Assembly: GCF_016808095.1 (NCBI RefSeq)
Contig: NC_068976.1
Coordinates: 13,177,001-13,241,000 of the forward strand
From: Vigna angularis
Lineage: Eukaryota; Streptophyta; Magnoliopsida; Fabales; Fabaceae
Reading direction: 5' to 3'
DNA: 64,000 nt
Part shown: positions 22,403 to 33,806 of the stretch, piece after piece
Layout of the letters: every line of letters starts with the position of its first letter
Position numbering within the stretch: position 1 is the stretch's first letter
Made by a program: the position numbers and the translations under genes
Notes under the pieces: model-generated
What the model was told of the DNA's origin: nothing
What the model saw: the letters and a program-made list of their open reading frames with translations, nothing else
The model's database searches: none

Positions 22403-23229
22403 GAATTCAATTAGTTAAATTTGATAATTCGATGTTAATAAATAATTTAACTATTTTAAATACTAAAGTTTAATAGAAAAACAATACTTCAGTTTAGTTA
22501 ACTAAATTTTCAATTCAAATAAACTACTTTTTATTTCCAACCGTTTTTATCAGTTTAGTATAGTTCATCTTCCCCTTTCCTATGGATATATATACTTTAG
22601 TAGCTATGACCAATATTTTATGTTGCTTTACGTTTCATATTCTTATGATAATATAAAACTATTTTACATCAAGGTTAATGATATATAATTTATTTAAAAC
22701 CATTAAATGCATGTTATAGTGTGGGGAAAGGGGCATGCAAAATTTTCAAACCATACTGTTACTTCCGGATTGACTAATCTAAAAGATATTTTTAAATCTA
22801 TAAATACTTTTCGGATCAACTAATCCAAAACACAGTCAGGATAAAAAGAATAAAATTACACCCTCCTACAAAAAATACTTCCAATTTCAAAACCAAAAAT
22901 ACATTTACAAACCTGAAAATGTTTGATACAAAATGACTTCCAAAACTTTAATAAAAAGATTAAAGATCAAAGTAAGTGAAGAAGGAAGAAAGTTAAGGTT
23001 AGAGGTGCAGTGTGAAGAAGGTGAGGATTGAGGTGTAAGAAAGGAGAGAATTGAGGTGCCGAAAGAGAAAGGTGAGAGGTGTAGCCGGAAACATTGAAAA
23101 TTATGGGGGTGCAGAAAAACAAAAGGAGGTGCGCAGAGTTTCTCATCATGATTTAAAAGGATTCGGTGTAGAGTTAGTAACACCGCCCATCTTCAATTGG
23201 GTCTGCTAAATCTCCAACAATGATATCAA

Positions 23230-24208
23230 GAGTGTTATTATCTCCACCACCACCAAATGTTTCCTGCACTATCTCATATCCAATTTATTCTTGCTATAAA
23301 ACGGATCACCTTTAACGGATGTATCACCTTTAACGGATGTTGACATTCGTGAACAAATTTTAATATTTTTTTATATTTTAGTTTATTTTTTTCATTTTAA
23401 ATTTTATTTTAATAATATTTTTATTTACATAATATATTATAAAAAACAAAAAAATTAAATACTTCATAAATTAATTTAAAATATAAAAAACCTTAGGATG
23501 TGACACATTTGTTTAATTATATAAAAATGTTTAAATAATTAATTAAATAATAATACATAAATTAAATTAATAATAATTATTTTATTAAATAAAATAAAAT
23601 TAATTTACATATAATTACGTAATAAATTTAAAAAATAAATAAATAATATTTATATATTAATATAAAATACATTAAATTAATAAACTAAAAACTAAAAAAA
23701 TTAAAAAAAATCTTAATCAACGTGACACGTTTTAAATAATTAATTAAATAATAATACATAAATTAAATTAATAATAATTATTTTATTAAACAAAATTAAT
23801 TTATATATAATTACGTAATAAATTAATTTATTTTATTTAATTACATAATAATTATTAATTAAATTAAATTATAAATTTTTTTAATTAATTATAATCAACA
23901 GATGTGGTCATATTCGTTTATGTTTTTTTTTAGTTTATTTAAATATTATATTTTAATTAATTTATAGATTATTATAATATATTATATAAATTTATTTTAT
24001 CTTATTTAATTAAATAATTATTATTAATATAATAAATTGGTTAACTAAAAATAAAAAAAAAACACAAAGTTCTGTAAGTGGATGTAATATATTCGTTGAA
24101 GAAAAGAAGTGAAGTGTATAATTTTTTAAAATATAAAGACTAATTTTGAAATAAAAAAAAAAATGTGGTGCAGGGATCAATCTGGCATGTGATGTAGAGA
24201 GTAGCCTC
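23230..24208. mobile_element. MULE-like non-autonomous insertion in the ACL5 pseudogene
   Basis: About 979 bp of AT-rich DNA splits pseudogene exon 6. The flanks are TGATATCAA (23221-23229) and TAATATCAA (24209-24217), an imperfect 9-bp duplication; the intact gene has TGATGTCAA there. Ends read GAGTGTTATTATCTCC and, inverted, GAGGCTACTCTCTAC, which are similar but poorly conserved. Inside, a roughly 150-bp AT-rich phrase (AATTAAATAATAATACATAA...) occurs twice, near 23535 and 23745. No ORF. Confidence 0.65.
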
Positions 24209-24965
24209 TAATATCAAATCTCTCCTTTCTATTCACCAATTCAGCCCTTCAAAAATCTTACATGTTATTTCCAAGTTTCTACTGTTTAGACAGATACTGA
24301 ACACTCTTCAATAGCAAGTCACCTTTACACTGACATATGTGTCGCTGTTAAGGTTATTGATATTTATAATACTTATCAATCATTCAGGTGGTATAATAGT
24401 CTATATAAATTTATGACAAGAAAACGAACAACAGTCAATTATATTTTATAGTTGGGTGCCTATATTTACAAATTAAAAAAACATTCTTATTGTATGTCGA
24501 TATGATTATGGATATAATTAACTTTTGAATTTGATGAACGGCTAAGAAAGAAATGAATAATGTATGGTAGAGAGAATTAAGAAACCTTGTCTATATATCA
24601 CACATAACCACTCTGTCCATTGACCTCTGCTTAAGGGCTTCCCTTGCTGCAGAACCTTCATCCCTCCCATAATAAACAGTCTCTTCAAATTAATGAAGGG
24701 TTCATAGCCCAATCATGTGCACCAAGAACCATAATCATCTACTACTATCTATGTGTATTATTCTCTAAACTGGATTTTATGAAGTAAGCACAAGACACCA
24801 GAATAATTGTTCAAGGTTACTTGCTAAATGATTATTAATTCATGTTTTATTATAAAAATATATGACACATACTATTACAAATAGATGACAAATTTATAAT
24901 TTAATTTATAAAACATGATTAATACAGTAGTCTGACTTCCCAAAAAAAATAAAAGTTTCCCACGA

Positions 24966-26499
24966 ACATAATGTGATATTTAATATTTGAGAACATTTTC
25001 AAATAAAAAAAATTATACATGTTGAGTAGAAGGGTGTGTTCGTATCCAAAGATGGATTTGGACGAGAGTAACCGAATGAATTTAGATAAATTTGAAGATA
25101 AATTTTGTATTGTATTAAGATATTTGAGGTAAAAGTCAATGTATTCGAGGATAAAGTTAATAAAAGTTTTAGAGTAATTTGAACAATATAATAGATAAAA
25201 AAAGGTTTAATCATTCTCATAATCTTTATTTATGTTGGGTTTTCTCAAACAAGTCCCTTTCTTATTTTTTTTTTCTCAATTGGATCTCTAAAAGTCAAAA
25301 ATTGAAGCAATTGACTTCGTACCACTAAATTAGGTTAAGGGAGTTAAATTTATGATGATTTGTCAGTAAGAGTTGGAATTATTGAATGACGTGACATATG
25401 TAGGTAGAAAATGTGTAATTAAAAAAAAGTGTTTATGAAATGTGAATGTCTTTCCTTGTACAACCATGCCTTTTAAAACTCATATTTCTTCTAAAACACA
25501 AATATAAACATGATAAAAATTATAAAATTACAAAAAAAATGTTTTTTTAGGGTTTATAAAAGCATGAGTACTCGTGTGATCGTTCACATCGTCCTAGTAT
25601 TTAATATCTTTTTTAAAATAATGGAATAATGTTTTTCAAAGTATAAGTACTCTTTGATAGTTCACATCATTTTAATGCTTAATACTTTTTTTTTGAAAAT
25701 AGTTGAATAATGTTTTAAAGATATGAGTATTCATGTGATCGTTCACATCATCATAGTGTTTAATATCTTCATTTTTTCTCAACCATATTAAATATAAATA
25801 TATATATATATATATAAAAGCATCAAAAATAAAAAATATATATAGTTTTATCCATCACCTATGTTTATGTTTGTTAAACTATTCACATCGTATAACGTAT
25901 TTAAAAAACTCCAAAATATAAAAAAATTATAAAATCCTAGAAAATAAAAATACCAACATTTTCAAATAAACAATAAGAATTACCTGAATGATTTTCAATC
26001 ATAAATGGATATACTTAGGACTAAGGTTAATCCTTGTCGGGTTCACTTCCTAACAATCAATTGATAAAATTTATCATTCATTTATCATTAAATACATTAT
26101 CGAACTGCCTATTGACAATACAAATTGTAATTTATCAACAAATCATACAAACATATTTATTATCGATAGATATTTTTGTCAATAATTTAAATTTTAAAAT
26201 TTCACGGTAAAATTTGGTTTGTAATAATAATGTATACTTCTAACCATCCCATCAAAATTAATTTGTCTAGTTACTTATTTGATATTTGTAAAAATATAAT
26301 CTTGAGTGTTCTTTATATCTATATACCTTTGAATACCTACAAAAGTGTGTGCATATATATATATAAAATATAATATAAATCAAGATTAAAAAATGATTTT
26401 GAAGTAATTTAAATCAAATTATTTACTAAAACATTAATACAACTAAATTTGTTCTTTTTAAAAATCAAATTCAAATCAACTGCGGCAAAATATAAATTT
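24966..26499. other. Intergenic DNA between pseudogene and unit 2
   Basis: No gene. Bases 25030-25200 look like one worn arm of the MITE family at 44507-44783 (shared TTGAAGATAAATTTT and GATGGATTTGGA-like phrases). A threefold repeat lies at 25549-25775 and a short (TA)n at about 25796-25816. Confidence 0.5.
25549..25775. repeat. Threefold tandem repeat of about 85 bp
   Basis: Three diverged copies share the order AGTACTCGTGTGATCGTTCACATC, TTAATATCTT and GAATAATGTTTT. The GATCGTTCACATC core is at 25578, 25655 (worn to GATAGTTCACATC) and 25738. Non-coding. Confidence 0.75.
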
Positions 26500-27150
26500 T
26501 AACATTTTCTTAAGCTCATTCTTTCCCGTGTTTTAACATTTTGTGTTCCTTGTAGTTTATGCTACACTAAGTTTAGTTTACTTGAATGAAATTATTCAAC
26601 TTGTTTTGACTGGCTTCTAAAATTTATGAAAAACTTCATATCAAATGAGTGTTAGGTTCTTTATAAAGTGCTATTCTCTGCTTAATGAAGTAAAAATGAG
26701 ACATTTTCTTTGTCATGGTTCATTGCTTTGAAGGAAGAGCATAAATTGAATAGCTTAAGGCAATTGCAGACAATAGTAATACATTAATTGTTCGAATTAT
26801 TTGATTGATGTTGCTGTTCTTATGGTTTTGAATGTCCATCCTTTCGATATCTCTGTACAGCAAATAGTCTAACACCAATTTACAAATGAAAAGATGCAAG
26901 AAGTACAAAAATGGAATGATTTGAGGTGAGAGTCAGAGTATACAAGAGTTTCTGTATTCGACCTCAAAGGTTGCTCCATTCATAGTTTCATTGAATTGAA
27001 AGGCTTATCTGTTTGGACTATGTAAACACGCTTATATACCTTATACAACGTAAATTTAAAATCTCCAATACACTCTCTTCAACTCAACACATATACATTT
27101 TTAAAGATTAGACTTTAATAAATGATTTTACCACATTGTAGATTCAACAA
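26500..27150. repeat. PsbX 3' flank, unit 2 of the tandem duplication
   Basis: Aligns with 15630-16300, but there is no psbX coding sequence to its left; homology starts about at TGTTTTAACATTTTGTGTTCC. The left breakpoint of the duplication, or a later deletion, therefore removed the coding part. Bases 27150-27600 are AT-rich spacer before the 3' end of ACL5. Confidence 0.8.
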
Positions 27151-27607
27151 AGTTTTTAAATCTTATTAAAATACTTACAAATAATTCTAATATCATATTA
27201 AATAAGTAAATTTTTAAGCTTAATTTAACCTTATAAAATTAACATATAAATAAGGTTTTGCATTTTATACATTACAAATTTACTTTATCTCTTGTTCATA
27301 CATAATCTCCAATGTGTCTTAATTATTAAACAATGTGAGACTTTTTTGAGTGTACTGATAATATAATTAGTGAGTTGTTATACCTCTAACCCCGTAGTTT
27401 CAACTGAAAACTATAAAAAAGGTTTAACTTTATTTATTTGAATTAATACTGAAGATAATTTATAAACACTTGCTTCTTTTTAACCCATTTTTCAAAGAAA
27501 AAACCGTAAAAACCAAGAGAGTCCAAGCAGATAATAATTCAATGACAATGAAACTAATAATGCATCCTATAGGTCAAAACAATACCCCTCAATCTATGGC
27601 TTGAAAG

Positions 27608-30600
27608 TTAGAGACGAAAAGCCATTCCATGCCCAGGAATAAATCTAGCATTTTCTTCTGTGTACACATGAGTTTCATTCTGCAGACTGCAACAATGATA
27701 ATATGATCATGTCAAAAATCCAATAAAGTGACTATGTTGGTATCAACATATCAATTGTTCTTTGAATAATGTTGTGGAAAGGAAAGTTAACATGGGTCTT
27801 AGGTTTGATCTGAGATTATGGATTTGAGTTACAAATACTCACGATTGGTAAACAGTTTTATTCATGGTTGTGGATGAATGGAACCAAGCACCATTTAGAT
27901 AGAGAAGTTCTCCATCTATTCTTTCTGCAATTCTTCTGTCCATTTCTTCAGCACAAATTGATAGTGGTTGATCCGAAGCCTAAATGAAAAGCATAAAAAT
28001 TCTTGTGAAAAATATCCAAGAGTACTTCATTTTAGTACAAAAAGAAACAAGGCTTTATTTTCCACATACCATGACCCATCCCCATGTGTCAGCAAATGAT
28101 GGTACATGAGTTGTGTATGCAATGACATCTGTACCAAAAAAGAATATCTCTAGTTTCAGTTTAAACAGAACATCCTGTGTTATTTGACTCTGTTAATGAT
28201 GTCTATAATTCATGAATTAGATAGTCTTACATTTGAAGACCTGTTTGATTGTGTTATATATAGAAGTGAAAACCTCTTTGTGTGTGAAGATACCAGCTGG
28301 TCCAGCCTACACAATATGCAATTTTTTTTGTCAAACTCTGTTGAGTATGTGATTATGAAAACAAAGTTTCTCATAACTACCTGGGTGACAAAAATGCCAT
28401 TATCATTTAACTTTGGTTTGAGTGTGTTCTCATAGAAGGATTTGGTGTAGAGTTGGTAACATGGTCCATCTTCAAGTGGGTCTGCTAAATCTCCAACAAT
28501 GATGTCAAATCTCTCCTTTCTCTTCACCAATTCAGCCCTTCAAAAATGTTATATGTTAGTACTGTTTAGACAGATTCTGAACAGTCTTCGATGCTTAAAA
28601 AAATCACCTTTACACTGACATACCTGTGGCTGTCAAGGTTATTGATATCTATAATAGATACCTAAAAACTTATATTTATACCAATTTGTTACTAGTTGAC
28701 TGTATGTAGTCATTAAACACTCTCATAGTTATGATTAGAAGAATTATAAACAAGTTACTTACTTCGCATCATTGATCACAAGGTCCAGCTTCTTATTAGA
28801 AAATGCTTCCCTATTTGCAATCAAGTATTTTTTGCAGAAATCTACTACTTCCTGCAACAATTAGGAGTCGAAGCTTCAAATTAATACGATATATTTTTTT
28901 TTTTGTAACATTTTGCATTAATTCTTTTATATATTATTTTACAATGAACTATACCATCCGAGTCAAGTAAAATAAGTAGACTGTAAAGTTGTTTCATTAA
29001 ATATTAATACAGTGATTTCTACACAAACTTCTCCATAAAACTTTTAGAAGAAAAACCTCAAATAAATTTCTTTATAATTTGAAAACTAGTTTATACACAT
29101 CTAAAAACAAAAAAAATAAAAAAATTCTATAAATCAACTCCAACTGATTTTAACTTCTAAAAGAACTTTTCTTTTCTCATTTTTTTCATATAAAAAATTA
29201 TCCAAATACACCCATTATCCTATCAATCATTCAGTTGGTACTATAATAGTTTATATAAACTTATGACAAGAAAACCAACAACAGTCAATTATATTTTATA
29301 GTTGGGTGCCTATATTTATAAATTAAAAAAAAAACATTCTTAGTCTATGTCCATATGATTATGGATATAATTAACTTTTGAATTTGGTGAACGGCTAAGA
29401 AAGAAATGAATAATGTATGGTAGAGAGAATTAAGAAACCTTATCGATGTCGCACATAACGATTCTGTCCATTGACTTGTGCTTAAGGGCTTCCCTTGCTG
29501 CAGAGCCTTCGCCTCCGCCCATTATAAAGACAGTCTTGGGACTGCCACAATCATTAACATTTGTCTCTTCAAATTAGTGAAGGGTACATAGCCTAATCAT
29601 GTCTACCAAGAACCATAATCATCTACTACTACCTATGTCTATTATTCTAAACTACACTTTTTCAAGTAAGCACAATAAACAACAGAATTATTGTTCTAGG
29701 TTCATTGCTAAATCATAATTAATTCATGTTTTACTATAAAAATATGTCACACATACTTACTTCATAAGGAAAAGGATTAAACTATGTGAGAACGTGTATG
29801 TAATATGTAATTTCATATTACATACATTAGAAATAAATGATAAATTTATAACCATGATTAATATAGTATTCTGAGTTCATCCAAAAAAAAAGTTTCGGAA
29901 GAGCATCTTTAATTCTTAGACTTCATATAATTTTAACATTAGAATAATTGATATCATAATATATACTGATAAAAACAAATGCGCATATACGTGTCTGTTT
30001 ACGTTTTTTTATGATAATAGAAAATAATAAATTATTATTATTGTAATCATAAAATTAAAATAATTTTTGTAACTTTATCATAAATAATTATTTTGTAATA
30101 AAATGGTTAAGTTTAAAATTAAGAATCCCTTTACATATATAATCATTTCTGACAGTTTTTTTTTAAGTTTTAAGAAAATCTATGTAACATTGTAGACACA
30201 AGATATATGATGAATTAATGAACTCTAACACGATTCAACCATGAAACATGTTCGTACTTAGGGTGACACAAAAGAGAAGGGTGAATCAAGCATTCGTGAT
30301 AGATAAACTCGTCTGTTTCTGCACTCTGCATCTTCCCATCAAGAACCAAAGCCTGTATGCAACATCAATAAACCATCATCTCAGGTTAGCACCTAACACA
30401 TTTTTATTATAGTTAAAACATTATAAACTATGAAATTATAGATAAGATACACTAAATATGACGTCAAACTTGTTTGAGATGTCTCAATATTGCTTTTTCT
30501 TTTTGTTCTGCCTTATGAGAAGAAGAAGAGGAGTTGTTAACCTTGCCAAAACGCTTGGTGTCTAAGAGTGTTATATCCTGGTATTCACTAATCGCTTTAT

Positions 30601-30863
30601 GAAGCACACTGTTGAAAAAAATAAAAGAGAAAAGAATAAAAGGTTAAGCAATTATAGAAAGCTTTTTTGTTTGAACTTTTATACATTGAATTGGATCAAG
30701 TAATGAGGAACCTGTTGAGTTTAAAAGACCATTTCAGATCTTCATCGATGATTTCCTCGTACCAAGAGGAATCATGGTTCTGGTCGTTCACATGGTTCTG
30801 TTGTTGGATTTCGTGTTCAAACTTTGAGAACCCGTTAATGAAGAACACTGGAGCTTCACCCAT
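27608..30863 (-). CDS. ACL5: Thermospermine synthase (ACAULIS5 type), 10 exons, 337 aa
   Basis: Exons in transcript order: 30712-30863, 30542-30608, 30258-30352, 29439-29541, 28763-28851, 28381-28537, 28231-28306, 28070-28128, 27843-27979, 27608-27686. All borders are GT-AG, phases agree, and they sum to 1014 nt (337 residues; Arabidopsis ACL5 has about 339). The start gives [12 protein letters not shown] and the end GHGMAFRL. Family marks are [13 protein letters not shown], the SAM-binding loop MGGGEGSA (112-119), DIDK, GDLADP (184-189, catalytic Asp region), and [13 protein letters not shown]. The WYEE and MGGGEGSA forms fit ACL5 rather than spermidine synthase. The enzyme moves an aminopropyl group from decarboxylated SAM to spermidine, making thermospermine, which restrains xylem differentiation and supports stem growth. 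In exon 9, a TGA directly after CAATC is not the stop; GTGAGT is the donor. The adjacent copy at 18.4-25 kb is dead. Confidence 0.95.
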
Positions 30864-30966
30864 GCTCGCAGAAGAAAATATCAACACAAAAGTGAATTCA
30901 GAATTGAATGAAAAGTGTAATGTGGTTATGGAGTTGTAGGGTGTGACAATAGTGATCAGCACTTCC

Positions 30967-30973
30967 ATTTATA
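30967..30973 (-). promoter_or_regulatory. TATA box of ACL5
   Basis: The minus strand reads GTATAAATGG about 105 bp before the ACL5 ATG, a good plant TATA box with a short leader. An in-frame ATG at 30968 overlaps the TATA box and so is probably not transcribed. This is why the start at 30863 is preferred. Confidence 0.65.
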
Positions 30974-31179
30974 CTACGTCGTCGTGGATGAAAAATTCGA
31001 TTTTGTGTCTGTATAAGGACATGTCATTACAAAAAATATTAAATAATTTTGCATCATTTAAAATTAAATACTCCCACACTTTCCATACATTAATTGAAAA
31101 ATCTTTAATGTGGTGATGGTTGCAAAATCACCTTTATGGATATATATATAATGTAAGTTTATAGTTTTTTTTTCTTTCG

Positions 31180-31730
31180 AAATATATGGTTTGACTTAAA
31201 ATGGTAATGGTTCTGATCGGGTTGATGGATACAACCCTGTTGGTAATAGCAAAATTGTATTGGTAATCTGAGTTTATCAATTAACGATTAAAAATTTGTT
31301 GATAAAATGATCGTTTATAAATTTTACGAGACAAATAATAAAATTCATCATAATTACTAAAAGTCAATCGATAAAATTTATCGTTCATTATATTATCAGA
31401 TAAATACCGATTGAGTAATACAAGTTCTAATTTATAATTATTTTTGAAAATATATTTGGCTTGACTTAGGGATGATAATGATTCTGATCGGGTTGGCGGA
31501 TACAACCCATTGGTAATAGCAAAATTGTATCGATAATCTGAGTTTATCATTGATAATTAAAATTTTATAAACAAAATAATCGTCAATAAATTTTACAAGA
31601 TGAAAAATGAAATTTATCATAATTACCAAAACTTCATCAGTAAAATTTATCGCTCATTTTATCGTTAAATACATGACTAACGAAAATACTAATTGGATAA
31701 TATAAGTTCTAATTTACTAATAGATTTTAA
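31180..31730. repeat. Tandem duplication of a roughly 265-bp unit
   Basis: Unit 1 (31180-31438) and unit 2 (31440-31730) share TTCTGATCGGGTTG, TTGGTAATAGCAAAATTGTAT, AATCTGAGTTTATCA and AAATTTATCG in the same order. Related phrases (TTGATAAAATTTATCATTCA) also occur near 26050, so this belongs to a dispersed family. Non-coding. Confidence 0.8.
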
Positions 31731-33707
31731 AAACGAATTCATTATCTAAGGATATTTTCATCCGTAATTTAAATTTTAAAATCTGTTGCTAAAGTTTCAT
31801 AGCTAAAATAATTCTTGTAGTGACTATGTTTGTCTATAGTAATTTGTCTCCTTACTTATTGGATATTTGTTAAAAAACAGTTACAAATTTTATTTATATT
31901 CACAACCATGATACTAAAAGATATTTTTATATTTTATTTTTTCAAAATTTTAAATAAAATTATTTTAAAATATTTAAAATATAAATCTGGATAAAATAAT
32001 AATTTTGAAATACAATTTAAATCAAATTACTCACTAAAATATTAATACAACAAAATTTGTTCTTTTTAAACAAAATTTGTTCTTTTTAAAAATAATATTT
32101 AAATGGACAATTCCAAAATATAAATTTTAAAACATTAATCTTTTAAAACTAACTTCAACTTTATAGATCTAAATAAAAAGAATCGAAACATATCAAGTCA
32201 AATTTTAAACAATTTGTTAATAATTAATATTTCCTTTATTAGTAATATTATTTTCATCATTTGATTTTTTTTAAAAGACACTCAGAAAATATTCGCTAAT
32301 AATATAAACGAGTAATAGGTAATTAAATACTCTATCCTTACATAAAAATGTTAAATTATCAATTAAAAATTACTAATAATTTTTTTATTATCCGTAAAAT
32401 AAAATTTTATCAACACATTTTAAAATTTTAATTACATACAAATATTTCAATTAGTAAAGGATCCTTTGCTAAAATTTTCTCATAAATTACAGCTTCAGAA
32501 ATATTTGATTAATAAATTCGTTAGTAATTTATAATATTATTACTAACAAATAATTTTATTTACAAAAATTATCGATAAAATGGACCCCAAAATTTATTCT
32601 CTAGGCATTTACCATATTGTAGTAAAATCTATATATAGAGGATTTTTTTTTTAAATTGTTATTAAAATTATTAATAATGTCTTTTTCTGTTTAAAAATTC
32701 GTTGGTAATTAAACTTTTAAAATATCTTCAACAAATATATAGGTAATTTTTTTTTTAAATTAGTTAATAAGTTTGTGAGTAAAACTGTGGTGTCAATTTT
32801 AAAATTTGTTGATAAATGAAAAGGAAATAGAATATCATAAAGTGATGACAAAGATGTAAGAAGAGAAGGAGAAGAAAGGAAAATAAATCATAAGGAAAAG
32901 GAAAAGTTGGAGACGACAAACGCAACAATGAATACGAGGATGGATACTACAATAATAATGACGACGAAGAAAGAATAGAAAGAAAAAAATGAAGAAAAAA
33001 AAAGAAGAAAAAATGAGAAAAAAAAAGAAGGAGACGAAAGGAAAAAAAAGTCAAACATAATATTTATAGATTAAATTCTACTTATAACCAAAATTTGTTA
33101 ATAATTATATAAGAGTATTTTTATTTACAAATAATTTGTCAATCATTTATCCATAATTACTAATAAATTTTTCTATCGGAAAATAAAACTTATCAACAAG
33201 TATTTTATTAATATTTTTTTATTCGATAATATTGATTTATGCAAACTGATTTTATAATATCATCAATAAATTTATTTTTTAGTGCTTATTTATTACCTAC
33301 TAATATACATTAAAATATTCATTTAATATTTAATTTTCGTCACAAATTTTATCTTACGATTTTGTTTTCATCATTATATGACTTTTTTTTCTTTTCCTAT
33401 TTAATAATATTATTTTACAGTATATTACGGCTAGTTTTTTCTAATTAAAATTATTTTTTAAAAATATTAAAAACTATACAAGAGGAAAAACTTTCATGAT
33501 TTTGACATAATCTACAAAAATTTAAGATATTTACCTAGTGTCAATATTATTATTATTGCTAATGCTTATACTATTGGATATGCTTACATACACATCTCTA
33601 ATAACACAAATAGTTTAATATACTTTACCGACAACATGTCATTTTATGTGACACTAATGTAGTCTTCAAATTCAGCATATGGGCCTCCCCCTTTTTGCTC
33701 CACGATG

Positions 33708-33708
<1 letters not shown>
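31731..33708. other. AT-rich repeat-derived DNA with a purine-rich tract
   Basis: No gene seen. At 32815-33050 the plus strand is almost purely purine (AAGAAGAGAAGGAGAAGAAAG and similar), including a few ATGACGACGAAG words. The flanks carry TTTATCGATAAAATT-like phrases related to the 31180-31730 family. Confidence 0.5.

Positions 33709-33803
<95 letters not shown>
33709..33803. repeat. (TA)n microsatellite
   Basis: About 95 bp of pure TA dinucleotide. ORFs reading Ile-Tyr repeats through it are artefacts. Confidence 0.97.

Positions 33804-33806
<3 letters not shown>

Larger units (their letters stand above)
18383..24965 (-). pseudogene. Thermospermine synthase (ACL5) pseudogene, exploded by insertions
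   Basis: Three blocks align in order with the intact gene at 27608-30863. Block 18383-18577 equals exon 10 plus intron 9, and its stop codon is lost (the copy reads on through CGTCTCGAAATT). Block 23155-23229 equals the middle of exon 6. Block 24209-24965 equals the start of exon 6, part of intron 5, intron 4 and exon 4. Exons 5 and 7-9 are gone, and exons 1-3 are not found. Exon 4 has a 1-bp deletion inside the Gly-rich SAM-binding loop and has lost its 5' end. Between blocks lie a degenerate minisatellite, a solo LTR and a MULE-like insertion. It cannot make an enzyme. Bases 18585-19140, just past block 1, contain no recognised element. Confidence 0.85.

Noticed and set aside
22905..23183. 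92-codon minus-strand ORF
   Set aside because: It runs into a piece of ACL5 pseudogene exon 6 in the wrong frame and has no motif of its own.
27838..27845. TGA directly after CAATC as the ACL5 stop
   Set aside because: GTGAGT is a good splice donor, and the next exon (27608-27686) carries the conserved C-terminus with a fitting phase.
30864..30968. Upstream in-frame ATG of ACL5 at 30968
   Set aside because: It overlaps the TATA box and adds 35 residues unlike the family N-terminus.
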